From: Bacteroidales bacterium
GTDB taxonomy: Bacteria; Bacteroidota; Bacteroidia; Bacteroidales; VadinHA17
Reading direction: 5' to 3'
DNA length: 64,000 nt
Assembly (NCBI GenBank): GCA_009877105.1
Contig: WXFD01000013.1
Location: 1-64,000 of the forward strand
This document shows, in pieces, positions 1 through 7,162 of the stretch. The notes beneath the pieces are model-generated. The model worked only from the letters and a program-made list of their open reading frames with translations. It was not told where the DNA came from and made no database searches. The first letter of the stretch is position 1. Each line of letters opens with the position of its first letter. A program made the position numbers and the translations under genes.

Positions 1-131
1 CCCTAACAGGCCGGTAAATGCCATGCTGGAATTTGTTTTATAAGACAATTTTTTGACTTTTTAAGTGTTATGGAAATAACAGAAAGCCAGGTACCTTCAA
101 CCCGCACGGCACTTACCGCCGAACGTTGTGC
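1..131 (+). repeat. attC-like integron recombination site 1
   Basis: The left end is CCCTAAC (1-7), close to the inverse core RYYYAAC. The right end is GTTGTGC (125-131), preceded by TACCGCCGAAC. The arms can pair: CGGTAAATGCC on the left against the reverse complement CGGTAAGTGCC on the right. The block TACCGCCGANCGTT recurs in the two other sites, at 834-964 and 1756-1850. The core departs from strict GTTRRRY at one base, but the complementary GCACAAC at the end of the following cassette (834-840) supports a real recombination point. The site may start before the window. Confidence 0.6.
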
Positions 132-181
132 CGCATGCTGAACACAAAATCGCATTATCTTAAAATTCGTATCTTCGAGCA

Positions 182-472
182 ATGATTACCAAGAGTGACA
201 TATTGAACAAGTTGCATGACTTAAAGCCGATCTTATACCGAGATTATTCTGTAAAACAGATTGGTCTCTTCGGCTCTTTCTCTGATGATACATATTCTGA
301 GGATAGTGATATTGATCTGCTTGTAGAATTTGAAAGACCAATTGGGTGGAAATACTTCTCATTAGAAATATATTTGGAGACTATATTCGGACGTAAGATC
401 GACTTAGTGACCAAAAATGCATTGAAGGAACAAATAAAAGATAAGATTTTAAATCAGGTTAAATACGTATGA
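182..472 (+). CDS. mntA: MntA-type antitoxin, minimal nucleotidyltransferase
   Basis: This 96-residue protein is a minimal nucleotidyltransferase. It carries a perfect GSX10DXD signature (G31-S32 and D43-I44-D45), which holds the metal-binding aspartates. In the MntA/HepT family the antitoxin neutralises HepT by transferring AMP from ATP onto a tyrosine of the toxin, and the whole protein is little more than this domain, so the length is normal. The hepT gene follows directly. The ATG lies about 57 bases after the cassette boundary at 125, as expected for the first gene of an integron cassette. AMPylation activity is inferred from family knowledge. Confidence 0.9.
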   Translation: MITKSDILNKLHDLKPILYRDYSVKQIGLFGSFSDDTYSEDSDIDLLVEFERPIGWKYFSLEIYLETIFGRKIDLVTKNALKEQIKDKILNQVKYV

Positions 473-473
473 T

Positions 474-824
474 GTGAGAAAAGAACAACGTACTTACAAA
501 ATGTTCCTGGATGACATTCAGACGGCCATGAGTCGGATTGCTGAATATATTGAAGGCTATGATTTTGATCAATTCAAGAAAGATTACAAAACAATTGATG
601 CTGTTATTAGGAATTTCGAAATTATAGGGGAAGCCTCAAAAAAATTGGACGATAAAATAAAGGAAAAATATCCGAATATTCCCTGGAAAGAAATGTATTA
701 TCTGAGGAACAGGATTTCCCATGAATATTTTGGAGTCGATTATGAGATACTTTGGGATATTGCAGTAAATTATCTACCAGAGAATAAAATCCAAATCGAC
801 CAAATAATCAAAAAAGAAAACTAA
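474..824 (+). CDS. hepT: HepT-type toxin (DUF86, HEPN RNase)
   Basis: This 116-residue all-alpha HEPN protein is the toxin partner of the upstream nucleotidyltransferase. The motif R78-X4-H83-X-Y85 is intact: R and H form the RNase site of the family and Y85 is the residue expected to be AMPylated by MntA. The start is a GTG two bases after the mntA stop, so the two are translationally coupled; an ATG ten codons in is an alternative. The stop lies only nine bases before attC-like site 2, which is how genes sit in integron cassettes. Toxin-antitoxin pairs are frequent cassette cargo because they stabilise arrays. Confidence 0.9.
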   Translation: MRKEQRTYKMFLDDIQTAMSRIAEYIEGYDFDQFKKDYKTIDAVIRNFEIIGEASKKLDDKIKEKYPNIPWKEMYYLRNRISHEYFGVDYEILWDIAVNYLPENKIQIDQIIKKEN

Positions 825-833
825 AGCACGACG

Positions 834-964
834 GCACAACAAACGATATAGGTCATAGCTGCCATCGGTAGCAGTCGATGTTTTGTGAACTTAAGAGAAT
901 TTTACTATAATCGAAAGGAAAGCAGCCTTTTAGTCGCCACGCCCCATACCGCCGACCGTTAGGC
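834..964 (+). repeat. attC-like integron recombination site 2
   Basis: The inverse core GCACAAC (834-840) is complementary to the core GTTGTGC at 125-131 that opens the same cassette; this is the pairing expected when a cassette is a free circle. The right core is GTTAGGC (958-964), a perfect GTTRRRY, preceded by TACCGCCGACC as in the other two sites. Outer arms pair only partly, as is normal for attC sites. The length equals that of site 1 (131 bases). Confidence 0.7.
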
Positions 965-995
965 GTCATTTTAGTCAACGAAATTATAGCAGCTT

Positions 996-1742
996 ATGAA
1001 TGAACAGACATGGGAGTTAATCTGGTCGGATGAATTTGACGGCTCAGGACTGCCCGATGCAGGCAAATGGGCCTATGAGACATCAGGGCCAATCAAAACT
1101 GAAGCCTTCGAGCTTTTTCAGACCTACACGGCCAATCGATTAGAAAATGCGAGGTGTGAAAAAGGGGTTCTTATTATCGAAGCAAGAAAAGAACTTTTCA
1201 AGGATTGTAATTATACTTCTGCAAGCCTATTTTCAAAAGCTGCATGGAAGTATGGCAAAATTGAGGTGAGAGCAAAGTTGCCGTATGGTATAGGTATTTG
1301 GCCGGCTATATGGATGCTTCCCGAAAATTTCGATGGAACAGGCTGGCCATCTTGTGGAGAAATTGATATTGTAGAACACATTGGCCAGCATCCGAATGAG
1401 GTGTTTTTCAACGTAAATACTGGTGCATACAATATTATGGATGGGACAGCAAAAGGAAAGCACATTCTATGCAATGAGCTTTACGATGCTTTTCATCTTT
1501 TTTCAATTGAGTGGAATGTGCAGCATATTCGGTTCTTTATGAATGGTGAACAGACTTTTGAATTCCTAAAAGAGAATGATGAAGAAGAGGTATGGCCTTT
1601 TGACAAACCTTTTCGATTGAAGTTGATGTTGGCTGTAGGTTTGTTATACGATTTTGCTGACGGTATCAAAGAAATTGATACTTCATTATTTCCAAAACAG
1701 TTCCTTGTTGATTATGTAAGAGTGTACAAAGAACGCCGATAA
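996..1742 (+). CDS. GH16-family beta-glucanase-like hydrolase in a cassette
   Basis: This 248-residue protein is a single GH16 domain, the family of laminarinases, lichenases and related endo-beta-glucanases. The catalytic signature G-E122-I-D124-I-V-E127-H is complete, with E122 the expected nucleophile and E127 the acid/base. The opening WELIWSDEFDG and the end VDYVRVYK are typical of the fold. There is no signal peptide, which is odd for an enzyme of extracellular polysaccharides; it may act in the cytoplasm or have lost its leader. The ATG is 38 bases after the core GTTAGGC and the stop is 13 bases before the inverse core GCCTAAC, so the gene exactly fills one cassette. Substrate cannot be read from the sequence. 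Confidence 0.88.
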   Translation: MNEQTWELIWSDEFDGSGLPDAGKWAYETSGPIKTEAFELFQTYTANRLENARCEKGVLIIEARKELFKDCNYTSASLFSKAAWKYGKIEVRAKLPYGIGIWPAIWMLPENFDGTGWPSCGEIDIVEHIGQHPNEVFFNVNTGAYNIMDGTAKGKHILCNELYDAFHLFSIEWNVQHIRFFMNGEQTFEFLKENDEEEVWPFDKPFRLKLMLAVGLLYDFADGIKEIDTSLFPKQFLVDYVRVYKERR

Positions 1743-1755
1743 AAGAATAACCAAC

Positions 1756-1850
1756 GCCTAACAATGCATATATTTTACACCGCATCACGAGTGCAAAAAC
1801 ACGCGCTACCGCGAAGCAGCGGCAACTGTACCTACCGCCGAGCGTTGACA
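1756..1850 (+). repeat. attC-like integron recombination site 3
   Basis: The inverse core GCCTAAC (1756-1762) is the exact complement of GTTAGGC (958-964), the start of the GH16 cassette. The right end is TACCGCCGAGC followed by GTTGACA (1844-1850). The site is shorter (95 bases) and its arms pair less well than in site 1. No matching TGTCAAC inverse core was seen further on, so this may be the last site of the array. Confidence 0.6.
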
Positions 1851-2170
1851 GCAAGTGTATTAAGACAGTGACCCGACAAACAAACGAGCGACAGAAACAT
1901 AAGAAAGTAAACTGTTTTGACAGGTGACAAAAAAATAGAAACGATATTACAAACTGACGGCTTCTAAACCGACACCCTGACCTACCTTATGTTTTTTTTC
2001 CCCCCCCACCGCACATTTTTAAACCCATTTTGGCCAGCCCGCAAGCAGCTCATTTGGCTTTGCTCAATGCTAGAAGCGAACGCGTCTCAAAATCAATAGA
2101 GCCACTTCTTTGCCAGTGGCACTGATAAAAATGGTAAATTTGGCATATTACTGAAATATTGAAAGAATAA
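1851..2170. other. Non-coding leader before the restriction operon
   Basis: No coding region is supported here. It contains a poly-C run near 2000-2007 and a stretch around 2035-2080 with GCAAGCA and TGGCTTTGC words. Similar GCAAGCACAT and CCAAAGCC words occur just after hsdR (about 10425-10450), which could mark both ends of an acquired segment, but the similarity is weak. Confidence 0.4.
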
Positions 2171-4246
2171 ATGCAAGGAAAACAACTCAGAAAATTAGAA
2201 GCTGAACTTTGGAGAGCAGCAGATCAACTCAGAGCCAACAGCAAACTGACTGCTTCGGAATACTCAATGCCAGTATTGGGATTGATATTTTTACGCCACG
2301 CCTATAACCGTTTCCAAAAAGTAAAAATTGAAGTTGAAAAACACCTGCCTGTGCATCCGCAGCGTGGAAAACGGCCGGTTAACAAAAAAGATTTTGAGGA
2401 ACGCAATGCAATGTTCCTGCCCGAAAAGGCACAGTTTGAATATCTGGTTTCATTGCCCGAAAGTGCCGACACAGGCGAAGCTATTGACAACGCCATGAAG
2501 CTGATTGAGGAGGAATACGACAACCTCAAAGGTGTATTGCCAAAAAACTTTTCTATTTTCAGTAAAGACCTGTTGCGCGAACTGCTACGCATTTTCAATA
2601 AGGAAGTTCTGCAAAAAGCTGAGGGTGATTTATTTGGAAAGATTTACGAATACTTTCTCAACAAATTTGCAATGACCGGAGCTCAGGAAGGCGGTGAGTT
2701 TTTTACGCCTATGAGTCTGGTGCAAACCATTGTAAATGTAATTGAACCCGACCATGGCATCGTGTTTGACCCTGCCTGCGGCTCTGCGGGTATGTTTGTG
2801 CAGACAGGTTATTTCATAGAAAGCGAAGGGCTGCAACCTGCCGAGAAAGTTACTTTTTACGGACAGGAAAAAGCCGAACTCAATACCAGGCTGGCTAAGA
2901 TGAACATGGCCGTACACGGACTTGAAGGCAATATCCAGGAAGGAAACACTTTTTACGAAGACAAACACAACCTGGTTGGTGGAGCTGACTTTGTAATGGC
3001 AAATCCGCCGTTTAATGTAGATGGTGTGGATAAAGCCAAAGATGTAGTAAAAAAAGACCCACGCCTGGTTTTGGACGGGAAAGTAAACCTGCCGAAAAAC
3101 GACAATGCAAACTATTTATGGATTCAGTATTTCTATAACTATCTGAAACCAACGGGCAGAGCAGGTTTTGTGATGGCTTCATCTGCCAGCGATGCCGGGC
3201 ATAGCGAAAAAGACATTCGGGGAAAACTGGTAAAAACCGGTGCGGTAGATGTGATGATGGCTATTGGCAATAACTTCTTCTATACCCGTTCATTGCCTTG
3301 CACACTTTGGTTTTTTGACCGGGCAAAAGAACAAAACGAAGCGAAAAGAGATAAAGTCTTAATGCTTGACGCGAGAAAAATTTACCGCAAAGTAACCAGC
3401 AAGGTAAACGACTTTAGTCCCGAACAACTGCAAAACCTTATTTGCATAGTAAACCTGTACAGAGGCAACACAGAAAGGTTTGAAAACACGGTAAAAACCT
3501 ATCTGCAAACGGCTGCCGATTTAGCTAAGGGAACAGCCGAAACTACTGCTGAGTTGCAAAGGCAATTACAATACCTTTTTAAAACTGCAACCGATTTTGC
3601 TACCCAATACACCGGAGAAAATAAAGAAGCGAAGGCTTTTGTTGATGCTTTGTACATTGAAGAAACCGCAAGCATTTACGAACAACAAAACAAACTGATT
3701 GCCGAAGCGAAAAAGGTAAAGGCTGATATTGAAAGTTTAGAAAGTATTGCTCACTTGTGTAAAGCACTCCGCAAACCGCAGGACAAACTCATTAAGCAAT
3801 TGCTCGATGCCATAAGCACTGCCGCCAAAGAATACCAACTCAGCAAAAACAAAGACTGGAAAGAACTTGAAGTACAGGCGAAATGCATTTCGCCTCTTAA
3901 AACCCTGCAACAACAACTGAGCGGCAACCCCGATGAAGAAGAACCAGGACTGCTGAACGAAACCGAATATTTCTACAAACAAGCCCACTGGCTCACCAGC
4001 CGTTTCCCCGATGGCGTTTATACCGATGTGGAAGGGCTTTGCAAAGTGGTAAGCCGAGCAGAAATTGAAGCCAAAGACTGGAGCCTGAGCCCGGGCAGAT
4101 ATGTTGGTGTGGACACTGCTACCGATGATGATATTGACTACGAAGAACGCCTGAATGAAATTCATATTGAGCTGGAAGAGTTGAACGAAGAAGCCTTTGC
4201 TCTGGCAAAAACCATTGCTGATAATTTTAAAGACCTGGCATTATGA
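2171..4246 (+). CDS. hsdM: Type I restriction-modification DNA methyltransferase subunit M
   Basis: This 691-residue protein is the N6-adenine methyltransferase subunit of a type I restriction-modification complex. The N-terminal helical HsdM domain (about residues 1-140) is followed by the catalytic domain with the AdoMet motif DPACGSAGMF and the catalytic NPPF tetrapeptide. It is longer than the usual 500-550 residues because of a helical C-terminal part (from about residue 400) rich in Glu, Lys and Gln. The last four bases overlap the start of hsdS (ATGA), so the two are coupled. The operon is visibly AT-richer than the genes after 11.3 kb, which suggests acquisition. Confidence 0.95.
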   Translation: MQGKQLRKLEAELWRAADQLRANSKLTASEYSMPVLGLIFLRHAYNRFQKVKIEVEKHLPVHPQRGKRPVNKKDFEERNAMFLPEKAQFEYLVSLPESADTGEAIDNAMKLIEEEYDNLKGVLPKNFSIFSKDLLRELLRIFNKEVLQKAEGDLFGKIYEYFLNKFAMTGAQEGGEFFTPMSLVQTIVNVIEPDHGIVFDPACGSAGMFVQTGYFIESEGLQPAEKVTFYGQEKAELNTRLAKMNMAVHGLEGNIQEGNTFYEDKHNLVGGADFVMANPPFNVDGVDKAKDVVKKDPRLVLDGKVNLPKNDNANYLWIQYFYNYLKPTGRAGFVMASSASDAGHSEKDIRGKLVKTGAVDVMMAIGNNFFYTRSLPCTLWFFDRAKEQNEAKRDKVLMLDARKIYRKVTSKVNDFSPEQLQNLICIVNLYRGNTERFENTVKTYLQTAADLAKGTAETTAELQRQLQYLFKTATDFATQYTGENKEAKAFVDALYIEETASIYEQQNKLIAEAKKVKADIESLESIAHLCKALRKPQDKLIKQLLDAISTAAKEYQLSKNKDWKELEVQAKCISPLKTLQQQLSGNPDEEEPGLLNETEYFYKQAHWLTSRFPDGVYTDVEGLCKVVSRAEIEAKDWSLSPGRYVGVDTATDDDIDYEERLNEIHIELEELNEEAFALAKTIADNFKDLAL

Positions 4247-5367
4247 AGTGGGATAAAATAGCATTTTCAAAATTGGTTGAATTTCCTCCTAAAATTACAT
4301 TGGAAAAAGGTGAACTCTACGATAACATTCCAATGGATGTTGTAGATGGTGGAATAAAATATGTTCAAGAAATCAACCAACGTCTTTACACAGGTGGTGG
4401 AGCAAAATTTGGAAATGGTGATACAATTTTTGCCAGGATCACCCCTTGTTTGGAAAATGGTAAAATTGCTAAAGTAAAAGATCTTGAAAAGGGAGTTGGA
4501 TTTGGATCAACAGAATTTTTTGTTTTCAGAGCAAAAGAAAGTATCTCTGATCCTGACTTTATCTATTATTTATCAAAAACAGATATAGTTAGGCAGCCAG
4601 CTATAAAAAGTATGGTTGGGGCTTCGGGAAGACAAAGAGTAGATAAAGGTGTTGTTGAGCAAATTAAAGTTCCAGACATTCCCATCCCCACCCAACGCCG
4701 CATCGCTTCCATTTTATCGGCTTATGATGATTTGATTGAGAATAATTTGAAAAGAATTAAACTGTTGGAGGAGAAGGCGTTTGCGAGATATAAGTTGATA
4801 GTGAAAAGTGAAAAGTTGGAAGAGCTTACGATTGAGGAATTAGCTGATGTTATAATGGGACAAAGTCCACCATCTGACACATATACAAATGAAAAGGAAG
4901 ACAACTTACCTTTTCATCAAGGAGTAACTAATTTCTCCAATTACTTCGTGGAACATAAAACTTATTGCAAAGCGCCAATTAAAATTGCAGATGCTGGTGA
5001 TATATTGTTTTCAGTAAGAGCACCTGTTGGGAGAATAAATTTTACAAGTGAAAAAATTTGTATTGGTCGAGGATTATGTGCCTTTCGGAGTAAAAAAGGA
5101 TTTCAAAACTATTTCTATCAGCAATTAAAGGAATTCTTTTTTACGGAAGATGTTATTGGTAATGGTGCAATTTTTAATGCTGTCACCAAAGCAGAGTTAA
5201 TGAAAGTAAAATTAAAAACACCAAGTGAAAAAATTCAAAAAGAATTTGAAGATGAAGCTCAACAAATTTATAATTTAATCTTAAACTTAACTCAACAAAA
5301 CACCTTCCTGCGAGAAGCCCGGGACATCTTATTGCCTAAGCTAATGAACGGACAAATAGAAGTGTAA
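4243..5367 (+). CDS. hsdS: Type I restriction-modification specificity subunit S
   Basis: This 374-residue protein chooses the DNA target. It has the standard two target-recognition domains: the first spans about residues 1-150 and ends in a conserved helix with IPTQRRIASILSAYDDLI, and the second starts near residue 200 (VIMGQSPPSDTY) and ends in a second helix with the tail RDILLPKLMNGQIEV. The linker near residues 185-195 is encoded by two tandem copies of the 7-mer GTGAAAA (4801-4814). Because 7 is not a multiple of 3, copy-number change would shift the frame. The gene overlaps hsdM by four bases. Confidence 0.93.
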   Translation: MKWDKIAFSKLVEFPPKITLEKGELYDNIPMDVVDGGIKYVQEINQRLYTGGGAKFGNGDTIFARITPCLENGKIAKVKDLEKGVGFGSTEFFVFRAKESISDPDFIYYLSKTDIVRQPAIKSMVGASGRQRVDKGVVEQIKVPDIPIPTQRRIASILSAYDDLIENNLKRIKLLEEKAFARYKLIVKSEKLEELTIEELADVIMGQSPPSDTYTNEKEDNLPFHQGVTNFSNYFVEHKTYCKAPIKIADAGDILFSVRAPVGRINFTSEKICIGRGLCAFRSKKGFQNYFYQQLKEFFFTEDVIGNGAIFNAVTKAELMKVKLKTPSEKIQKEFEDEAQQIYNLILNLTQQNTFLREARDILLPKLMNGQIEV

Positions 5368-5413
5368 GAACCTGAAAAAATGAGATTTGTAAGAGAAACG
5401 GATAGCTTGCTAA

Positions 5414-5782
5414 ATGAATGAGGTAGAAATATATAAGGCCGAGGACGCACAAATAGAAGTTCATGTAAAGTTCGGGCAAGACACTGTCTGGCTTTCACAA
5501 AAGCAAATGGCAGAGCTTTTCGACAAAGACACTGATACCATCGGCTTACACCTGAAAAATATACATGCTAAGGAGGAACTGAAAGAAAATTCAACTATCG
5601 AGCTTTTCCCGGTAGTTCAAACCGAAGGGGAAAGGAGGGTTAAAAGAAAGATAAGATTCTACAACCCTGATTCTATTATTTCAGTAGGCTATCGTGTTAA
5701 TTCAAAAAGTGGGACTCAATTTCGCCAATGGGCAACAGAAAGATTTATTGCTCTATTATTCAACCTAAAATTGGCAGGATAA
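5414..5782 (+). CDS. RhuM-like protein, short N-terminal-domain copy
   Basis: This 122-residue protein matches the first ~110 residues of the next gene (shared pattern TVWxxQxQMAELF, then SVGYR, then GTQFRQWAT) but ends abruptly after ATERFIALLFNLKLAG, where RhuM proteins continue with a long helical region. It therefore looks like a truncated paralogue, perhaps frame-shifted, although it could act as a free DNA-binding domain. It starts with ATG 46 bases after hsdS and ends one base before the next start. RhuM-family genes are often found inside type I restriction operons; their role there is not settled. Confidence 0.7.
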   Translation: MNEVEIYKAEDAQIEVHVKFGQDTVWLSQKQMAELFDKDTDTIGLHLKNIHAKEELKENSTIELFPVVQTEGERRVKRKIRFYNPDSIISVGYRVNSKSGTQFRQWATERFIALLFNLKLAG

Positions 5783-5783
5783 C

Positions 5784-6761
5784 ATGGAAGACCAAATTGC
5801 AATATATAAATCTCCTGAAGGGATTGAAGTTGCCATAGTCTTTAGTGAAGATACAGTGTGGGCAACACAAAGACAAATGGCAGAACTTTTCAATACCACT
5901 CCTCAAAATATCACTCTGCACCTGAAAAGGATTTATGAAGAAGGAGAAATTGCTGAAAGTGCAACTTGTAAGGAATACTTACAAGTTCAAAAGGAAGGTA
6001 AACGAAATGTAAAGCGAAGGCAACTGATTTACAACTTAGATGCAATATTGTCTGTAGGCTATCGCATTAGCTCCGTCAGGGGAACTCAATTTCGCCAATG
6101 GGCTACTCAACGACTGAAAGATTATCTGGTGCAGGGTTATGCCATCAATGAAAAACGCCTTGCCGAAAAGCAGCAGCAGGTGGAATACCTTAAAACGGGT
6201 ATTCGTATATTGAATCGTGCCATTACCCAACAAGCAACCGAGGCAGACAGCCAAATGCTGCAAATCTTTGCGAAAGGGCTTGAATTACTGGACGATTATG
6301 ATCACGAAAAATTAGATGTAAAGGGAAAAACAATCCGACAAACCGTTTACCCAGATGTGAAAGCCTATTTGGCTGTAATTTCTCAAATGAAGTCAGCAAT
6401 TGCCTCTGATCTGTTTGCCAAACCAAAAGATAAGGGATTTGAAAGTTCGATAAAGCAGATCGCTCAAAGTTTTGGAAATGAAGAGTTGTACAAAAGCATT
6501 GAAGAAAAGGCCGCAACGCTTCTATATCTAATTGTGAAAAATCACTCATTTGTAGATGGAAATAAAAGAATAGCAGCGGCTTGCTTTCTGCACTTTCTGG
6601 AGAAAAACGACTTGCTCTATGCAGAGGATCAATCGCCAATCATCAGCAATGAAGCCCTGGCTGCACTCACTCTTTTTGTGGCCACAAGCAAGCCGGAAGA
6701 AATGGAAACGGTGAAGCAGCTTATCATCAGTATTTTAAATAGATCTAAGTTAAAAATGTAA
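5784..6761 (+). CDS. RhuM-family protein with C-terminal Fic/Doc domain
   Basis: This 325-residue protein joins an N-terminal RhuM (virulence RhuM) domain of about 115 residues to a C-terminal Fic/Doc domain. The Fic signature is H254-S-F-V-D-G-N-K-R262, which keeps the catalytic histidine and follows the Doc form HxFxDxNKR. Fic enzymes modify target proteins with AMP, and Doc toxins phosphorylate EF-Tu; which applies here is not decided by the sequence. No separate Phd-type antitoxin is visible. Between hsdS and hsdR such a gene could be an abortive-infection arm backing up restriction; that is inference. Confidence 0.82.
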   Translation: MEDQIAIYKSPEGIEVAIVFSEDTVWATQRQMAELFNTTPQNITLHLKRIYEEGEIAESATCKEYLQVQKEGKRNVKRRQLIYNLDAILSVGYRISSVRGTQFRQWATQRLKDYLVQGYAINEKRLAEKQQQVEYLKTGIRILNRAITQQATEADSQMLQIFAKGLELLDDYDHEKLDVKGKTIRQTVYPDVKAYLAVISQMKSAIASDLFAKPKDKGFESSIKQIAQSFGNEELYKSIEEKAATLLYLIVKNHSFVDGNKRIAAACFLHFLEKNDLLYAEDQSPIISNEALAALTLFVATSKPEEMETVKQLIISILNRSKLKM

Positions 6762-6772
6762 AGTGAAAAGTT

Positions 6773-7123
6773 TTGGAAAGCCCATTAAAAAATAAAAGTT
6801 ATGTATTCGCAATTAGAATTGTGAAGTTGATGCAGTATTTGCAAAACGATAAAAAAGAGTTTGTATTAAGCAAGCAAATTTTGCGTAGTGGAACTGCTGT
6901 GGGTGCATTAATTCATGAAGCCGAATTTGCACAAAGCAAACCAGACTTTACTCATAAAATGAATATAGCCCTTAAAGAGGCAAATGAAACTGAATATTGG
7001 TTGAATATTTTAAAAGATACAGATTATTTGGAACAAACGCTGTTTGAAAGTCTTTGTTCGGATTGTAAAGAACTTATCGCAATGCTGGTATCATCGGTCA
7101 AAACTTCAAAAGGCATTAAATAA
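6773..7123 (+). CDS. Four-helix-bundle protein (23S rRNA IVS-encoded family)
   Basis: This 116-residue protein belongs to the small four-helix-bundle family first named from 23S rRNA intervening sequences. Typical features are FAIRIVKLMQYL in helix 1, the LSKQILRSGTAVGALIHEAEFAQS segment in two parts, and NETEYWLNIL in helix 3. The likely start is TTG at 6773; the next ATG (6831) would remove most of helix 1. These proteins are common as accessory genes in Bacteroidota restriction and retroelement loci, but their function is unknown. A relative lies at 46790-47134. Confidence 0.8.
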   Translation: MESPLKNKSYVFAIRIVKLMQYLQNDKKEFVLSKQILRSGTAVGALIHEAEFAQSKPDFTHKMNIALKEANETEYWLNILKDTDYLEQTLFESLCSDCKELIAMLVSSVKTSKGIK

Positions 7124-7162
7124 TGAAGCAACTTGTCACTATTCACTTTTCGCTTTTCACTT

